Source: Rhyacophila brunnea
Taxonomy: Eukaryota > Arthropoda > Insecta > Trichoptera > Rhyacophilidae
Assembly (NCBI GenBank): GCA_022495005.1
Contig: JAGYXB010001068.1
Span: forward strand, 186,001 to 250,000
Reading direction: 5' to 3'
Length of the DNA stretch: 64,000 nucleotides
A model generated the notes under the pieces. That model was given only the letters and a program-made list of their open reading frames with translations, searched no databases and had not been told where the DNA came from. Position 1 is the first letter of the stretch. Every line of letters begins with the position of its first letter. Below are positions 1 to 10,519 of the stretch, piece after piece. The position numbers and the translations under genes were made by a program.

Positions 1-29
1 AACAAAATCAAAACAGATAAAACTGTTTT

Positions 30-220
30 TCTATCTATAAAATATCTAAAATTATATATGATTTAATGGCATACTTTCAGATGTTTTATAGATATTCGAA
101 TATTTTTTTAATACTATCTATTATGGCTTGGTCCACGCAGGGTTTAATTAAATTTTAAATTTACATCATCTGCAATTTTTAGTCTTAGTTCGATAGTCTG
201 CACTATTTATGACGAACACA
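30..220 (+). repeat. Decayed fragment of the 60.07-kb hAT-type MITE family
   Basis: Bases around 115-215 match the right half of the element at 60069-60477: the GCAGGGTTTAATT block, the TAGTCTTAGTT block and the TGCACTATTTATG block occur in the same order. No TIR or target duplication is left. It abuts the dispersed repeat that follows. Confidence 0.5.
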
Positions 221-221
221 G

Positions 222-535
222 AACAGATAATAAATAGAATACCGACAGGCTATATTCAATACGCCGCATGTTGATGCAGGCTTTTGAATGTATGAGTGTC
301 CTACGAATATGAAGCACGCATTATGCACGTGCAATAGTGTGTGTAATACACCAACATTAAATGAGCGTAAATGCATAAGCTGCGAGCAGTTTTCAGTATT
401 TGACGTAAAACGTATTCTTGACACGTGTGTACGTTTAACACGGATTCTTCCTTGCTCGAGTCGGTTATCTGCTATCGCCTTACCCGTTATGTATTTCAGT
501 TCCCATTATTTCTGAGTTCCCTGATGTCGATTCTC
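222..535 (+). repeat. Dispersed repeat R1, copy 1
   Basis: An approximately 310-bp non-coding repeat. Shared landmarks are AGATAATAAATAGAAT, GAGTGTCCTACGAA, GCAATAGTGTGTGTAATACA, and TTTCAGTTCCCATTATT near the end. Other copies are at 52990-53290 (minus) and 58545-59665 (plus, interrupted). No coding potential or TIR was seen. The superfamily is unknown. Confidence 0.7.
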
Positions 536-831
536 AATAATTTATCTCTATCTTTCGCCCAGACAGTTAGTAGGTATATAATATGGGCCAACCAAGAATT
601 TAGATTTCGGTTTGTTTACACGTTGATTGTCACTAACTGAAACAAAAAATGCATTACCATAGTCACTTGCATAATATATTGACATCGAAAGAGTATTGAT
701 ACGTCAATACGTCGTTTCCATATGCTCCATCTAAGGAACAGATATAGACTAGGAAGAAGATCTAACATACTCTTTCAAGTGCCACGTTTTTCCAATTTCC
801 TCGGGTACCTAGCTTATGATATCAATCATCA

Positions 832-1240
832 ATTCTTCTTCTTATTGTGCCATCCCCTAGCGGAGGTCGGCCACCATCAAGGCGATCTTATTTTTGTCGT
901 CTGCTACTCGGAACAGTTCAGTGGAGCTGCACTCATACTAATCACGGAGGTTCGTAAGCCACGAAATGCGGCGCCGTCCTCTGCTACGCTTCCCATTGAT
1001 ATTTCCTTGAATGACAAGTTGGGGAATGCTGTATTTTTGTTCTCTCATAATGTGGCCGAGGTACTGTAGTTTCCTGGTTTTGATACTACGTAGAACTTCT
1101 CGGTCCTTCCCCATTCGATTGAGAACTTCAACATTTGTCACCCGGTCATTCCAAGGAATTTTGAGGATACGGCTATACAGCCACATCTCGAAGGCTTCAA
1201 GTCTCTGTGACATCTCTTGGTTTAGCGTCCAGATCATGAA
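832..1240 (-). pseudogene. RTE-like non-LTR retrotransposon 3' end (family A)
   Basis: The minus strand encodes the C-terminal tail of an endonuclease/reverse-transcriptase LINE protein. Visible blocks are RLEAFEMWLYSRILKIPW, LRSIKTRKLQYLGHIMR and the basic motif GKRSRGRRRISWL. Homologous copies are at 21022-21233 (plus) and about 62745-62870 (minus). Compared with the 21-kb copy, the Trp after NLRD is a TAG stop here, so the last residues before the natural stop are cut off. The 5' side ends at about 1240 without RT catalytic motifs, as expected from 5' truncation. The 3' end is an (AAG)n run next to the conserved CTCCGCTAGGGGATGGCA block. The RTE-like assignment rests on the tail motifs and is approximate. 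Confidence 0.8.
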
Positions 1241-1659
1241 TTAACAGCACACAAACGTTCCATAGTTATTTCATAGTACAGCTATACTAAAAATTCAAAG
1301 GTACTGTGGATTCTTTGATAGGTACTTGTTGTATTGTATAATAATATCATAATAATCGTAGGTTTTTATTTGTAAAATACCCAACAACGTATAATTTTCT
1401 AATACAAATTAGGTACAGTAAGAATGCAGTTTGAATAATAATTTATTATTTGTGAAACCTGTTTGGTTAGCAAGCTAATAATAATAAAGCGAATGAAAAC
1501 TTCTGTATAAACTTAATGGTAACATGTTACATTATCAGTGTAATAGATTTTTTGTTTATGTATAATACAATTTGGCAAGGATTTAAATGTAATATTATTT
1601 AAACAACTTTTACAAAATTATTTCCTGTAGATTAGTCACCTATATTTAGTTGTATTTTA

Positions 1660-2072
1660 CTACGTTTTTATTGGCACGTATTCTTGTTTGTCCAAGATTT
1701 TTATTGGATGATTGAAGATTTTTAACTAACTTCCCGACTAGCTAGACATTTGAAACCTTTGGAATATATCAGAACACGATGACAATGCATTCTTTTATTA
1801 CTTTTAGCCATCTTTAAGCAGAATTGAATTCATTTTCAGTTAATTCTGTTTTGTATGGAAAGTTATTTCGGAAAAATTCGTAAAAAGTAAAACACTTTTA
1901 TTGGTTGCTTAGGGGTCCTAGCAACTAAATTATAAATATATACGTGCGTTACTGTACGTTACGTCAAAATGACATTTCAGTATTCTATATTTAACATAGA
2001 ATTGTCAAATTTATATGATTCAACAGAAAATTTAAAAACGTGGTATTTAAAAAGTTCTTTTTATTTTGTAAT
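1660..2072 (-). repeat. Dispersed repeat R4, copy 1
   Basis: A reverse-oriented copy of a roughly 400-bp non-coding repeat also found at 25838-26245 and 39957-40440. Shared blocks include AAAAAGAACTTTTTA, TAGTTGCTAGGA, TTAGCAACCAATAA, AAAGATGGCTAAAAGTATTA and GACAAACAAGAATACG. No TIR, coding frame or clear target duplication was seen. The family is unassigned. Confidence 0.75.
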
Positions 2073-2458
2073 TATTTATTAATTAATATTGCTCATTCAT
2101 ATATTTAGCAGGAGTCGGAAATGGTTTTGAATGAATATCTCCTTAATATACCTGTCGTGTGTACAGTTAATAATAAAAAATATTCACTTAGGCACTTGTA
2201 AATAGAATTAGACGTATGAGTGATTAATAATTAGTGATACATTTCTCAAGTAAACCAGTTGTGGAATTCCACAGTAATTTTGGTTAGGAGATGAAATGAG
2301 GAACAGGCAGGGTAGGCTGGTTTGACTCTCAAATGAATAACTCAGAATATAGATAAATTGGTAAGCACAGAACTGGACTGATCTTTTACATAAGTTCGTA
2401 TTATTATTTCTATTACCCATAATCTTAATACTCGTACTACCATAAAACTCATAAAAAC

Positions 2459-2702
2459 GCAATTCGATAAGCATTTCATGTAACTTAACGCATACTATTA
2501 AATCCAATTACTATTACTAAATTATATTAAATAAAAACTATTAAATCGTCGTAATTAACTAAGATGCCCGTAGCTTAATTAGAAAAGCATACTGGGGCGA
2601 AATTAGCAGATACAGGTTCAAGTTCCATCGGGTGTGTTATTTAATGATTTTTCTAGTGTGTATATGCATCAGATATTTTCAAATTATGTATATTCAATAT
2701 AT
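2459..2702 (+). repeat. tRNA-related SINE-like repeat (SINE-B), copy 1, 5' part
   Basis: Contains a tRNA-like head starting GCCCGTAGCTTAATTAG (A-box-like) with GGTTCAAGTTCC (B-box-like) 40 bases later. The cloverleaf is imperfect, so this is not a tRNA gene. The whole unit, including about 100 bp before the tRNA-like part, recurs at 27545-27835. This copy is split by the RTE-like insertion at 2703-4024 and resumes at 4025. Confidence 0.7.
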
Positions 2703-4024
2703 CATCATCAGCCGGGGTCAATCCACTGCTAGATGAAGGCCTCCCCAAGCTTTCTCCAACTCTCTCGGTCATGTGTCGTTCGCTGCCACGTATTTCCGCC
2801 GAACTTTACCAGTTCGTCAATCCAGCGGCTTTTAGGGCGACCCTGTGGCCGTTTCGTACCCCTTGGGTACCATTGGATGACGGCATTTGTCCAGCGGCCG
2901 TCCTTTCGGCGAGCAATGTGCCCCGCCCATCTCCATTTCAGCTGTTTGGCAACGTCTATTACATCGCGTACTCTTGTCTGCTTCCTACCCATTCGTTTCT
3001 CTTACAGTCCTTTCGCGTGATGCCCAACATGCACCTCTCCATGCCTCGCTGTGTGACTCTTAGCCTTTGGACATCTCTCGTGTTGAGGTCCACGTCTCGC
3101 AGCCATACGTGAGCACGGGTAGCACACATTGGTTGAACACCCTACGCTTAAGACATAATGGTAGGTCACTCTTGAAGATACTATTCGTATACAGACATCC
3201 GAAAGCACTCCCAGCTTTGTTCTGCGAGCAATTTCATCGTGCATGCTTCCGTCTATGGACAGCTGCTGTCCGAGTAGACGTAGCTGCTGACTTGCTCGAG
3301 TTGGGTGCCAGAAATACAGATAATCGCAGGGTCCCAAAACCAGTTCCTCATAACTTTTGTCTTTGAGACATTTATCTTTAGACCGACCGTTTGACTGACA
3401 TCCGCGAGTTCTTGCATTCTACCTTGGAGGTCTTTCAAATCTTGTGAGACTATAACAATATCATCTGCAATGCGCAACGTAGTTTATAGTTATGATCAAA
3501 TGTTTTTTTTTATTATTCAATGAATTATTGAATCAAATATTAACATAGGGTCTCAAACCCACATCCAATCTATTTCGGCATGCACATTAGGCAGAATGTA
3601 TGTATCTGAGATGTTTACTACGTGTACATGGAAATTGAAAGAAACATCCATTGACAGTTAAAAGACAAAATATAACATAAATTAAACATACAGAACTCAA
3701 AAGAAAATCGCATATAGTATATAAAAAACACTTTAGGCCCTTTTCTAATATTGACTTCTTGTAGAGCATAAGTGGAAGATAGCAGTGGCGAAGGATGACT
3801 TTTGGAAAGACGTAGGCTGTAGAGATCAAATAAAAAGAGCACATTTAATAGATAATCGCAGGATCCGAAAAACAGTTCCTCATCACTTTTGTCTTTGAGA
3901 CATTTATCTTTAGGCCGACCATTTGACTGACATCCTCGAGTTCTTGCATTCTACCTTGAAGGTCTTTCGGGTCTTGTGAGAGTATAACAATATCATCTGC
4001 AAAGCGCAGGTGACTGAGGTGCTC
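2703..4024 (-). mobile_element. RTE-like LINE insertion (family B), 5'-truncated and rearranged
   Basis: The unit is bounded by a 9-bp target duplication, TCAATATAT, at 2694-2702 and 4025-4033. Read on the minus strand it carries reverse-transcriptase sequence: the palm motif ADDIVIVSQD, the block GLKINVSKTKVM, then the tail WRWAGHIARRKDGRWT and the block GRPKSRWIDEL. Several frameshifts break the protein. The segment 3318-3480 is repeated, diverged, at 3848-4020, with about 365 bp of unrelated AT-rich sequence between them, so the insertion contains an internal duplication or a second partial copy. A further copy of the 3' end is at 57388-57680. Confidence 0.82.
2729..3480 (-). pseudogene. 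Reverse transcriptase C-terminal half, frameshifted (LINE family B)
   Basis: The frame running from 3477 down to 3253 holds the RT catalytic core: an ADD motif (RIADDIVIV, with Arg where Tyr or Phe is usual) and GLKINVSKTKV. A second frame continues with the block SIDGSMHDEIARRTKLG. The frame from 2992 to 2729 gives the C-terminal domain with GRKQTRVRDVIDVAKQLKW. At least two frame changes are needed to join them, so the gene is dead. The N-terminal endonuclease is absent. Family knowledge: such proteins nick target DNA and prime reverse transcription there. Neighbouring copies show independent decay. Confidence 0.8.
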
Positions 4025-4095
4025 TCAATATATAGAATGTTACATTCTCAAATATTGTGTCTTATTCGGTGAATAAAAAAATTAGTTTATTTATT
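4025..4095 (+). repeat. SINE-B copy 1, 3' part
   Basis: Continues the repeat interrupted at 2702. The block TATTGTGTCTTATTCGGTGAATAAA matches 27775-27815 in copy 2 in the expected order. This shows that the LINE at 2703-4024 landed in an existing repeat. Confidence 0.65.
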
Positions 4096-4439
4096 TTATA
4101 TATTTATGCGCAATTTCAACTTTCAATATTTAATTTAAAAAAATAGTTTTATAATATCGTTTTCATACTGTCCTATTTAAAAGCTATCTTGCTGAAAAAT
4201 TAAAACACACACACATATAGGTACCTACATCAATATTTTGGTGGAATCTAAAAATTATAAATTTGCTATAAGTTGAGATCGAGATAGAATTTTTCCAGGG
4301 GGAAGGGAGAGCGCGAAGTAAAATTGTTTTTGAAAAGTATTTGAATTAGTGAGCCAAAAAGTTGAACAAATGCAAATAATTGTTATGATAATTAACTGTA
4401 TTTTCTTTTAAATCATATATTTCGCAATGTTGCCAATAT

Positions 4440-5480
4440 GTCAAATATGCTGGGTTTGCATCTGACGTCTTTCAAACTCTTTCAGGTGTTCCTCAAGGAC
4501 CATTTATGTTCCTCATATTTTTAAATGATATTGTGAATGCCATGGAATGCCAATTTTACTTTTTGCAGATTATTTAAAATATTATATGCGCCAATTCGAC
4601 ATATTGCAACGAAATCTTTTTTAACTTTAAAGTTGGTCAATAAAGAATAAACTAAAATTTAATCCTGACAAGTGTTTCTGTATTACTTTTTCTAGATCAA
4701 GAACCTCGATTAAATATATGTCAAGAAATACAAGAAAAATCTTGGTATAATTTTTAACTCTTCGTTATCTTTTCACTCGCATATGACTTCTGTAGCTCCA
4801 CGTGCAAGTAAGCTTCTAGGATTTATCATGTGATAAGCCAAACCATTAAATAATCCGAATAGCATACGTAAACTCTACGTCTCGTTAGTGCGTATATTCT
4901 TGAATATGTGTATATTATCAGGAGTCCTTATGAAGTTTCCTACATTCTTATTTTAGAGCGCGTCCAGGAGAAATTTCTTCGATATCTTTCGATGCCTTTT
5001 TACAAGACATGCTCACTTTTCACTCTGTTGACTCTCGTAGGTTATTTCTGCTCATTATTATATTTTTGCCTTCTATTACGAGGAATGGTTTCAATCTTGG
5101 CGTTTTTAAAAATTTATATTTATATGCACCTATCAATTGCCTACGCCCTACGTGGTCGCAGCCATGCAGCAGATCAGAACTGTTTCCTCGAGTAAAACCT
5201 ATCAGGCAGCATTAGCGAGGGGTACAAGACTAGTCAATTAAAACTACTACTAGCTGTCGACTAGCTCTTTAAAAACATAGACATTTTCAATGATGTTCTG
5301 TGCATTTTGTTTTTGAAACACTATTTTACTGTATAAAGTTGTTTATGTTTTTTTATTTTTTATTCTTCTCTCTTGTGAGGGTAATATTTTGTTGTAATGG
5401 AAATCTCATGTTGTAAATGTACTGAATTTTGATTTTTTTGTAACCAAAATGTTTTGTTTTCAATAGATTGTAAAAATATA
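4440..5480 (+). pseudogene. Jockey-like non-LTR retrotransposon 3' end, copy 1
   Basis: A decayed RT reading on the plus strand. SDVFQTLSGVPQGP followed by FLIFLNDIVNAME matches the RT fingers/palm entry motif SGVPQGS..GPLLF..FINDI of jockey-type LINEs. The catalytic box reads FADYLK, so the second Asp of (Y/F)ADD is lost (GAT to TAT). Further on, NPDKCFCITFSRSR, RKLYVSLVR and ARGTRLVN can be followed only by changing frame. The 3' UTR at 5365-5475 (TTGTGAGGGTAATATTTTGT, AATGTTTTGTTTTC) recurs at 48538-48660. A second coding fragment is at 47470-48300. The frame is too damaged for a working protein. Confidence 0.75.
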
Positions 5481-5838
5481 CGTTGATTTTAATTTGAATG
5501 TTATTTTGATATGACAATCAACACTTCATTTCAATATAAAAACTTAAAAAAAACTAATTTTATGCCAAGACTAAGGTCACAAGTATACGACAAGAAATTG
5601 TATGAAAAAACTACTAGCAATTTAACATGGAAATAATAATATCTATTTATACAGTATTCAGTACAATATATTAATAATACATTATTATGTAGTGTGATTT
5701 ACGCTCTAGTATAGAATATATAATGACTTACATAGTTTAAAAGTGTCATGATCAGGATTTGTTTTTAGCTATGCACTCAAGTTTTTTGGTTTATACCTGG
5801 ACACACAATTATTGTAATAATGTTGAAAAAAACATTTG
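5480..5838. other. AT-rich interval, nothing identified
   Basis: No coding frame, TIR pair or match to the other repeats in this window was seen. Confidence 0.4.
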
Positions 5839-5839
5839 A

Positions 5840-5918
5840 ATTTGATCCAGTGATGGAATTTGAACCCGCATACAACCGATCAGGGGGTGAGCGTGCTAGT
5901 TACCGATCCAGTGTGAGC
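5840..5918 (-). repeat. tRNA-like fragment (possible SINE head)
   Basis: The reverse strand has an A-box-like GGTAACTAGCACGCTC and a B-box-like GGGTTCAAATTCC at tRNA-like spacing, but the acceptor arm does not pair. It is a tRNA-derived relic, not a tRNA gene. Confidence 0.4.
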
Positions 5919-5929
5919 CTTTATTATTT

Positions 5930-6800
5930 GATATTCTAATATCTAAATTATTCTGATTTACTTAGTAGGTATCAAAATGTCAAGGCCAAGTAACAAATCT
6001 AAATTAGTATTAAATTATTTTGATAGTATATACTTATTTTGATAGTAGATCAAAAGTATAAAACTATTTTGATTTAAAATGGTTCAGATTTTAATATTAC
6101 CCTCCTACATTCGCTAATAATAATTTTATTGAATCACTCGGAATAATTAAATTTTAATTTTTAATCGATGAGCTGGAAATAATGAATTATGCAAAAAACA
6201 CCAATCTAAATATTATAGTCTGTTATTATTGAATCCATGATTATTTTCAATATGAATAATTTTTTTAATTTAATTAAAAAAATATATTGTTATAAGTATC
6301 AGGAAAGGGATAACTAACAGAAAACGGAAGCTTTCCGTAAATCCACCAATATAATTTATTATGATGCGTAGCTCAGCATACACCCATAATTATTATCCCT
6401 GTATGACATTCCGTTTTTTTCGTTTTTTTGTTTCCGCAAACTATCTTTGCTGTCTTATTTAACCTTTCTTGCCTGATAACTGTTTTTAATTCTAGACATT
6501 CCAACTATATTTTATATTTGGTTTGCAGTTGTACCTTCCCTGTATATGGCTCCGATGACCCTTGACAATAATTAACAATTTATCGTCCTTTTAAAGATAT
6601 CCAGTTTCCTTTAATCTTTGTTTGATAATTCGATTCTATCTGTATGTTAATAAACTGTGTTTGATGGTATATTTTGAGCAGTTTTGTTTGAAATCTGAGT
6701 CTCTGTAAAATATAAGCCATAAAAGGATTGGTTTTTCACTGTAAATTATTCTACTATTTTTTTTGTTTGATATCATTTTGAAGAATGATACGTGATACCA
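5930..6800. other. AT-rich interval, nothing identified
   Basis: Only low-complexity AT-rich sequence. No coding or repeat structure could be supported. Confidence 0.4.
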
Positions 6801-6806
6801 GAAATA

Positions 6807-7368
6807 TGAGGCATCTGATTACAAAAAGCGACAAGTCCACAATTCAATATTATCGGGAAACAGCGTTGTTATGTTTATAGCTTCAATTATTAGTTTTAAC
6901 GTGAGATTTTTTTTCCGTTGTATTCTATGTTGAAATTAGAACCAAATGGCAATTTGTTTCAACCGATAAACTCTTAAATTTAATAAATATAGGTAAAATA
7001 AAATTGGACTTAGCGCTACTTGTACTTCACTTTTTAATTTATCCCGCATAAGGCACATATTTCCGTAGCACTGTCATGAGTTTACCAGATGCTACAGCAT
7101 GGGAGACGCCCTTTTCAATATTGAACGTTCACTTATTGGTTGATTTAAACACGCGCAAAATCAACCGAGCTTAAAATAATATGAAACACGGACTTGGCGC
7201 TTTTTGTAATAAATCTTGACTTAAATTTTTTTTTTTCGTAGGTTACGTCATGTTTTGGAATTTATAGATCAATACATATTGTGTAAAATTATATAAAGAA
7301 TACGTGCATATTTTTTTCTCGATTTTGACCAAATGTGGACTTATCGCCGTTTGGAATTAGAAGCCTCA
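6807..7368. mobile_element. MITE with about 33-bp TIRs and TA target duplication
   Basis: The left end TGAGGCATCTGATTACAAA, followed by CGACAAGTCCACA, is the reverse complement of the right end at 7334-7368 with about five mismatches. Both sides are flanked by TA (6805-6806 and 7369-7370), as expected for Tc1/mariner-type insertion. The motif GGACTT(A/G)GCGCT also occurs inside at 7006 and 7191, which resembles internal direct repeats used as transposase sites. No transposase frame is present, so the element is non-autonomous. Confidence 0.7.
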
Positions 7369-7379
7369 TATAGTATATT

Positions 7380-7694
7380 ATATTAGTTAAACTACCGATT
7401 TACCTGTAAGTCATGCTAATTAATTATCCGAGGTGTTTTAAAATTCCTTCAATAGAGTGACCCAGCTTTATAATTATAAATCAAATATTTCGAAAATGTC
7501 AACCATACATATAAAAAAGAAAAACGCAGACGGAGCTTAAAGTAGAGATTCGCAAACACATTTGGCTAATTGTCCCTCTTTTAGAAAAAAAAAATGCCCA
7601 GCTTCCCTGAAAATCTATTTTCTAACGAACAAGCAGAAGGTTTCTGTGACATATTTGCATTATTTTGTGTGGTAATTAGTAAAGAAAGACGTTA
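7380..7694. other. AT-rich interval, nothing identified
   Basis: No feature could be supported between the MITE and the LINE fragment that follows. Confidence 0.35.
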
Positions 7695-7695
7695 T

Positions 7696-8176
7696 GTGGA
7701 TAGATTTTCACCATAGGGCATCATTAGAAAAAGGAAAATGGATTAAGTCTATTCTACCATCACCACGAGAGGTGCCCTGATTTGTAGAGACTCCTTTAAC
7801 GAGGAATGAGCTTAAGTTAATACTGAGGCTAAGAACAGGGCACACAATGGGCAAAAGATTTGATGTTCTCATGGAAAGAAGCGAATCGCAACTCTGCGAT
7901 AAATGTCATGTTTTAGAGGATATTGTACATATAGCACTACAATGCCCTAAATATGAACTTCACAGAGTACAGCTGCGAATTGCGGATATCTATGAGAATA
8001 TCGACGAATTGAAGGGTGTCCTGGCGGTGGGTAAGACGGAAGAGTTAGGCAAAATTGTAAAGTTTTTTAACAGAATAGGAGTGAGGACCTGATCGACGGA
8101 TCCCCTTCTAGAAGAGAAGAGGCGATATGACAGCGAGTCGCAGTCAAAGCCTAGGTAAAATCACAAAAAAAAAGAA
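7696..8176 (+). pseudogene. LINE C-terminal fragment after RNase H (family C), copy 1
   Basis: Encodes the extreme C-terminus of an RNase H-bearing LINE polyprotein: WIDFHHRASLEKGKW, then RNELKLILRLRTGHTMGK, then the Cys/His block CDKCHVLEDIVHIALQC typical of R1/I/jockey-type C-termini (CxxC...H...C). A Trp codon after PREVP has become TGA, whereas the copy at 61785-62350 keeps Trp. The 3' UTR ends in an A-rich run. The flanks AAAGAAAGACGTTATG (left) and AAAAGAAGACGTTGTTG (right) look like an imperfect target duplication, so this is probably a 5'-truncated insertion. No host gene is implied. Confidence 0.8.
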
Positions 8177-8439
8177 GACGTTGTTGTGACTGATGCTATG
8201 ATGCTTGGTTTATATAAATATTTATAAAAACAACATCTAGACTTTTCCATTAAATACATACAATTAATTAAGATAACAAATCAGAATTAAAATAAAAAAA
8301 ATTCGAATAGCATTAAAAATAATCCTAATGAGAAAAATAAACCTTATGCGCTGCTAGGAATTTATTAATATTCGGGTCTACTTTTATCAGCCGCATTCTA
8401 AAATCACTACCAATAATTATGTGCAGTTTCTATTTTTGT

Positions 8440-9075
8440 TGCTTTCTATTGCGCAGACGCAGTAGGCCCACACGCCGGCGTGTAGCGTTTAAAGTTGACC
8501 GGCTTTCAACTTTTCTCGGTAGATTGTTTACAATCTGCTCGTTAGCTTGTTCGATGATGACACCGGGCGACTTTACAGGCAGATTGTAAATTTGCCAACA
8601 AACAGCTCATAAAGTAGCTCAATGTAATTGACGCATAAGACGATACATCAGTGAAATGGCAAATAATTTTCAACTATAGGCGCGACGAAATTTCGGACTC
8701 ACTGGCATTCGGAGAGCGAACGTCGAGGTATCAATACGTCAATTTGTTTCGTGATGGCGACGGGGGTATTAATTCTTAAATCGTGTAAAGATGACTAAAA
8801 ACGTTACCCATTTACATGAAAAGGAAAACATGAATATATTATTATTGTTACTAATATAACAATAAACAGAATATTAAATGGACGCATGTTGTATTTATAT
8901 GACAAATTATATTTCGTTTGGCACGCGTCATTTGCACCCGCGACCCGCAATCCGCGCATCGCCTGGCCACGATCTTTTTAGACCATGCCTCATCGGAGGT
9001 ACCTATAGCCTTAATATTGCTTTCGAGGTTACTGCCGCTCCACTGGATCGCTTCAGAAAACATTGACTTAACTTA
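8440..9075 (+). repeat. Dispersed repeat R2, copy 1
   Basis: A GC-richer repeat of roughly 600 bp. Landmarks are the palindrome ACACGCCGGCGTGT, GTTGACCGGCTTTCAACTTT, GGCAAATAATTTTCAACTAT, AAATCGTGTAAAGATGACTA, and CGATCTTTTTAGACCATGCC near the right end. Other copies are at 28690-29440 (plus, interrupted by a MITE), 55845-56255 (minus) and a short piece at 56380-56425. Short open frames exist on both strands near 8851-9066 but are not conserved as protein between copies. The superfamily is unknown. Confidence 0.75.
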
Positions 9076-9084
9076 AAGGATAAG

Positions 9085-9935
9085 AGAACTTAAAAGAACA
9101 GTGAACAATGTAGGTTCAAATCTCACTATATTTTCAAAAATATGTACATATTATATTATTCAATAATAATAATCCAATTCTTTCTAAACTTCTATGTAAG
9201 TATATTTATTAATTAGTATTGTCAAAAATAATGACCAAGCTGAAATACATACATTTTAATGGCAAAAATTTTGTTATTTTTTTATCAAAGGGTGTTTTAA
9301 CCAGGCGTATAAAATAAATGATTACAAATTATACTCAGTTAAATTAAAATGCAGCATGCACATAGGAAATAATGCGAAATGTCAATAATATGTAGGTACA
9401 TACGTTAATCAATTAGCTGGCGTAACATATTTTTCAAAGTGAGCACTTTATTTGTTTTAATAGGTTAATTACTTACGCGACGATAGAATGATAATATTAT
9501 ATCTTTTTGAAATATTCTAAAATCGTAAATATTGAAATTAATTCTACCTTTTAATTTGATGTAGGTATTATTCTGATTTTTATTTTATGCAGATTAAAAT
9601 AATTTCACCCGTTTAGATAAAAGAATATTTCAAGTTATACACATTTCTTTTTTTAGGAATATCAATGTTTTTAAAAATATATATAAAATACAAATACAAA
9701 ACTGTAAAGTATTCAAAAATATTTTCGCTGGAAAAACTTAACAAACTAAATAATTTGAATGATAAAAATAGGTAATATAAGATAATTAGTAATAAAAAAA
9801 TCGGTGTATGTATTTATTTACGCGCGTTAGAAGTTATACTTCTTTGGCGTAACAAAACAAAAACAATAGTGATAAACTAGATTCATTGACTAGCTCTTAA
9901 TTCTCTTGTTAAATTACACTCTCAAGAAAAAGGAC
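9085..9935. other. AT-rich interval, nothing identified
   Basis: Homopolymer-rich AT sequence without coding frames or repeat matches that I could support. Confidence 0.4.
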
Positions 9936-9944
9936 CGCTTATTG

Positions 9945-10213
9945 CAATGATAATCAACCTTTTTTTTCTTCGGGCCAAATACATATATTTGTAAAGTAAC
10001 GCGGGCCGCATGGTGTCACGAAAAAAGTCATGAAACCCCCCCTTTTTTACAAAACATTGTTGAGATTTTAAAAATTATAAACAAAAGTAATGTGTATCCA
10101 AGCGTTTATTTCAAAATTAAAAATCATGTTCCTGATAATAAATGTGCTACGGGCCGCACATAAAAGCTTGAAGGGCCGCATGTGGCCCGCGGGCCGCAAG
10201 TTGAGTATCGCTG
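9945..10213. mobile_element. hAT-type deletion derivative with 8-bp target duplication
   Basis: Flanked by a perfect 8-bp duplication, GCTTATTG (9937-9944 and 10214-10221). The right end, read inward, begins CAGCGATACTCAACTTGCGG and continues with the GGCCCGCGGGCC block typical of hAT elements; the left end CAATGATAATCAACC is a diverged partner. At 269 bp with no frame, it is non-autonomous. Confidence 0.82.
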
Positions 10214-10439
10214 GCTTATTGAAATGCCGTTGGCTTATTTCTATACACTTAAGCTTATATTACTAAATTAAATAATGGTTTCTCGTTGATTTTATTTTTA
10301 AAGTACCAACTGTCATTCTGACGTTTAATAGTTTGTTTGCGTAAGGAATTGCAAATGGCCGACAATAATAAATTCGCTGCCTAGGCAACGGAACAATTCC
10401 AAACTATAATATTATACTGTATAATCGTCACGATTGCAG

Positions 10440-10512
10440 TATCATACTGTGGTGTAAAGGCAGTGCGTTCGGCTGATAACCAAACAATCGGTGGTTCGAA
10501 TCCAATCGAGTT
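10440..10512 (+). repeat. tRNA-like fragment
   Basis: GTGGTGTAAAGGCAGTGCG resembles an A-box region and GGTGGTTCGAATCC a B box, but no full cloverleaf forms. It is probably the head of an old SINE. Surrounding sequence gives no second copy in this window. Confidence 0.4.
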
Positions 10513-10519
10513 TCGTGTG

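Noticed and set aside
722..1069. 115-codon plus-strand frame overlapping the LINE tail
   Set aside because: It is the reverse strand of the family A LINE coding tail; the minus strand carries the recognisable motifs.
2565..2640. Possible tRNA gene (GCCCGTAGCTTAATTAG ... GGTTCAAGTTCC)
   Set aside because: The acceptor stem does not pair fully and the same unit recurs at 27.6 kb with shared non-tRNA flanks, so it is a tRNA-derived repeat.
2733..3366. Overlapping plus-strand frames of 95-113 codons
   Set aside because: Antisense to the family B reverse-transcriptase remnant, with no motif of their own.
3587..3844. 85-codon minus-strand frame between the two LINE pieces
   Set aside because: No recognisable motif and AT-rich composition; likely chance.
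8851..9066. Facing short frames inside repeat R2
   Set aside because: Not preserved as protein in the R2 copies at 29.4 kb, so probably chance in GC-richer DNA.
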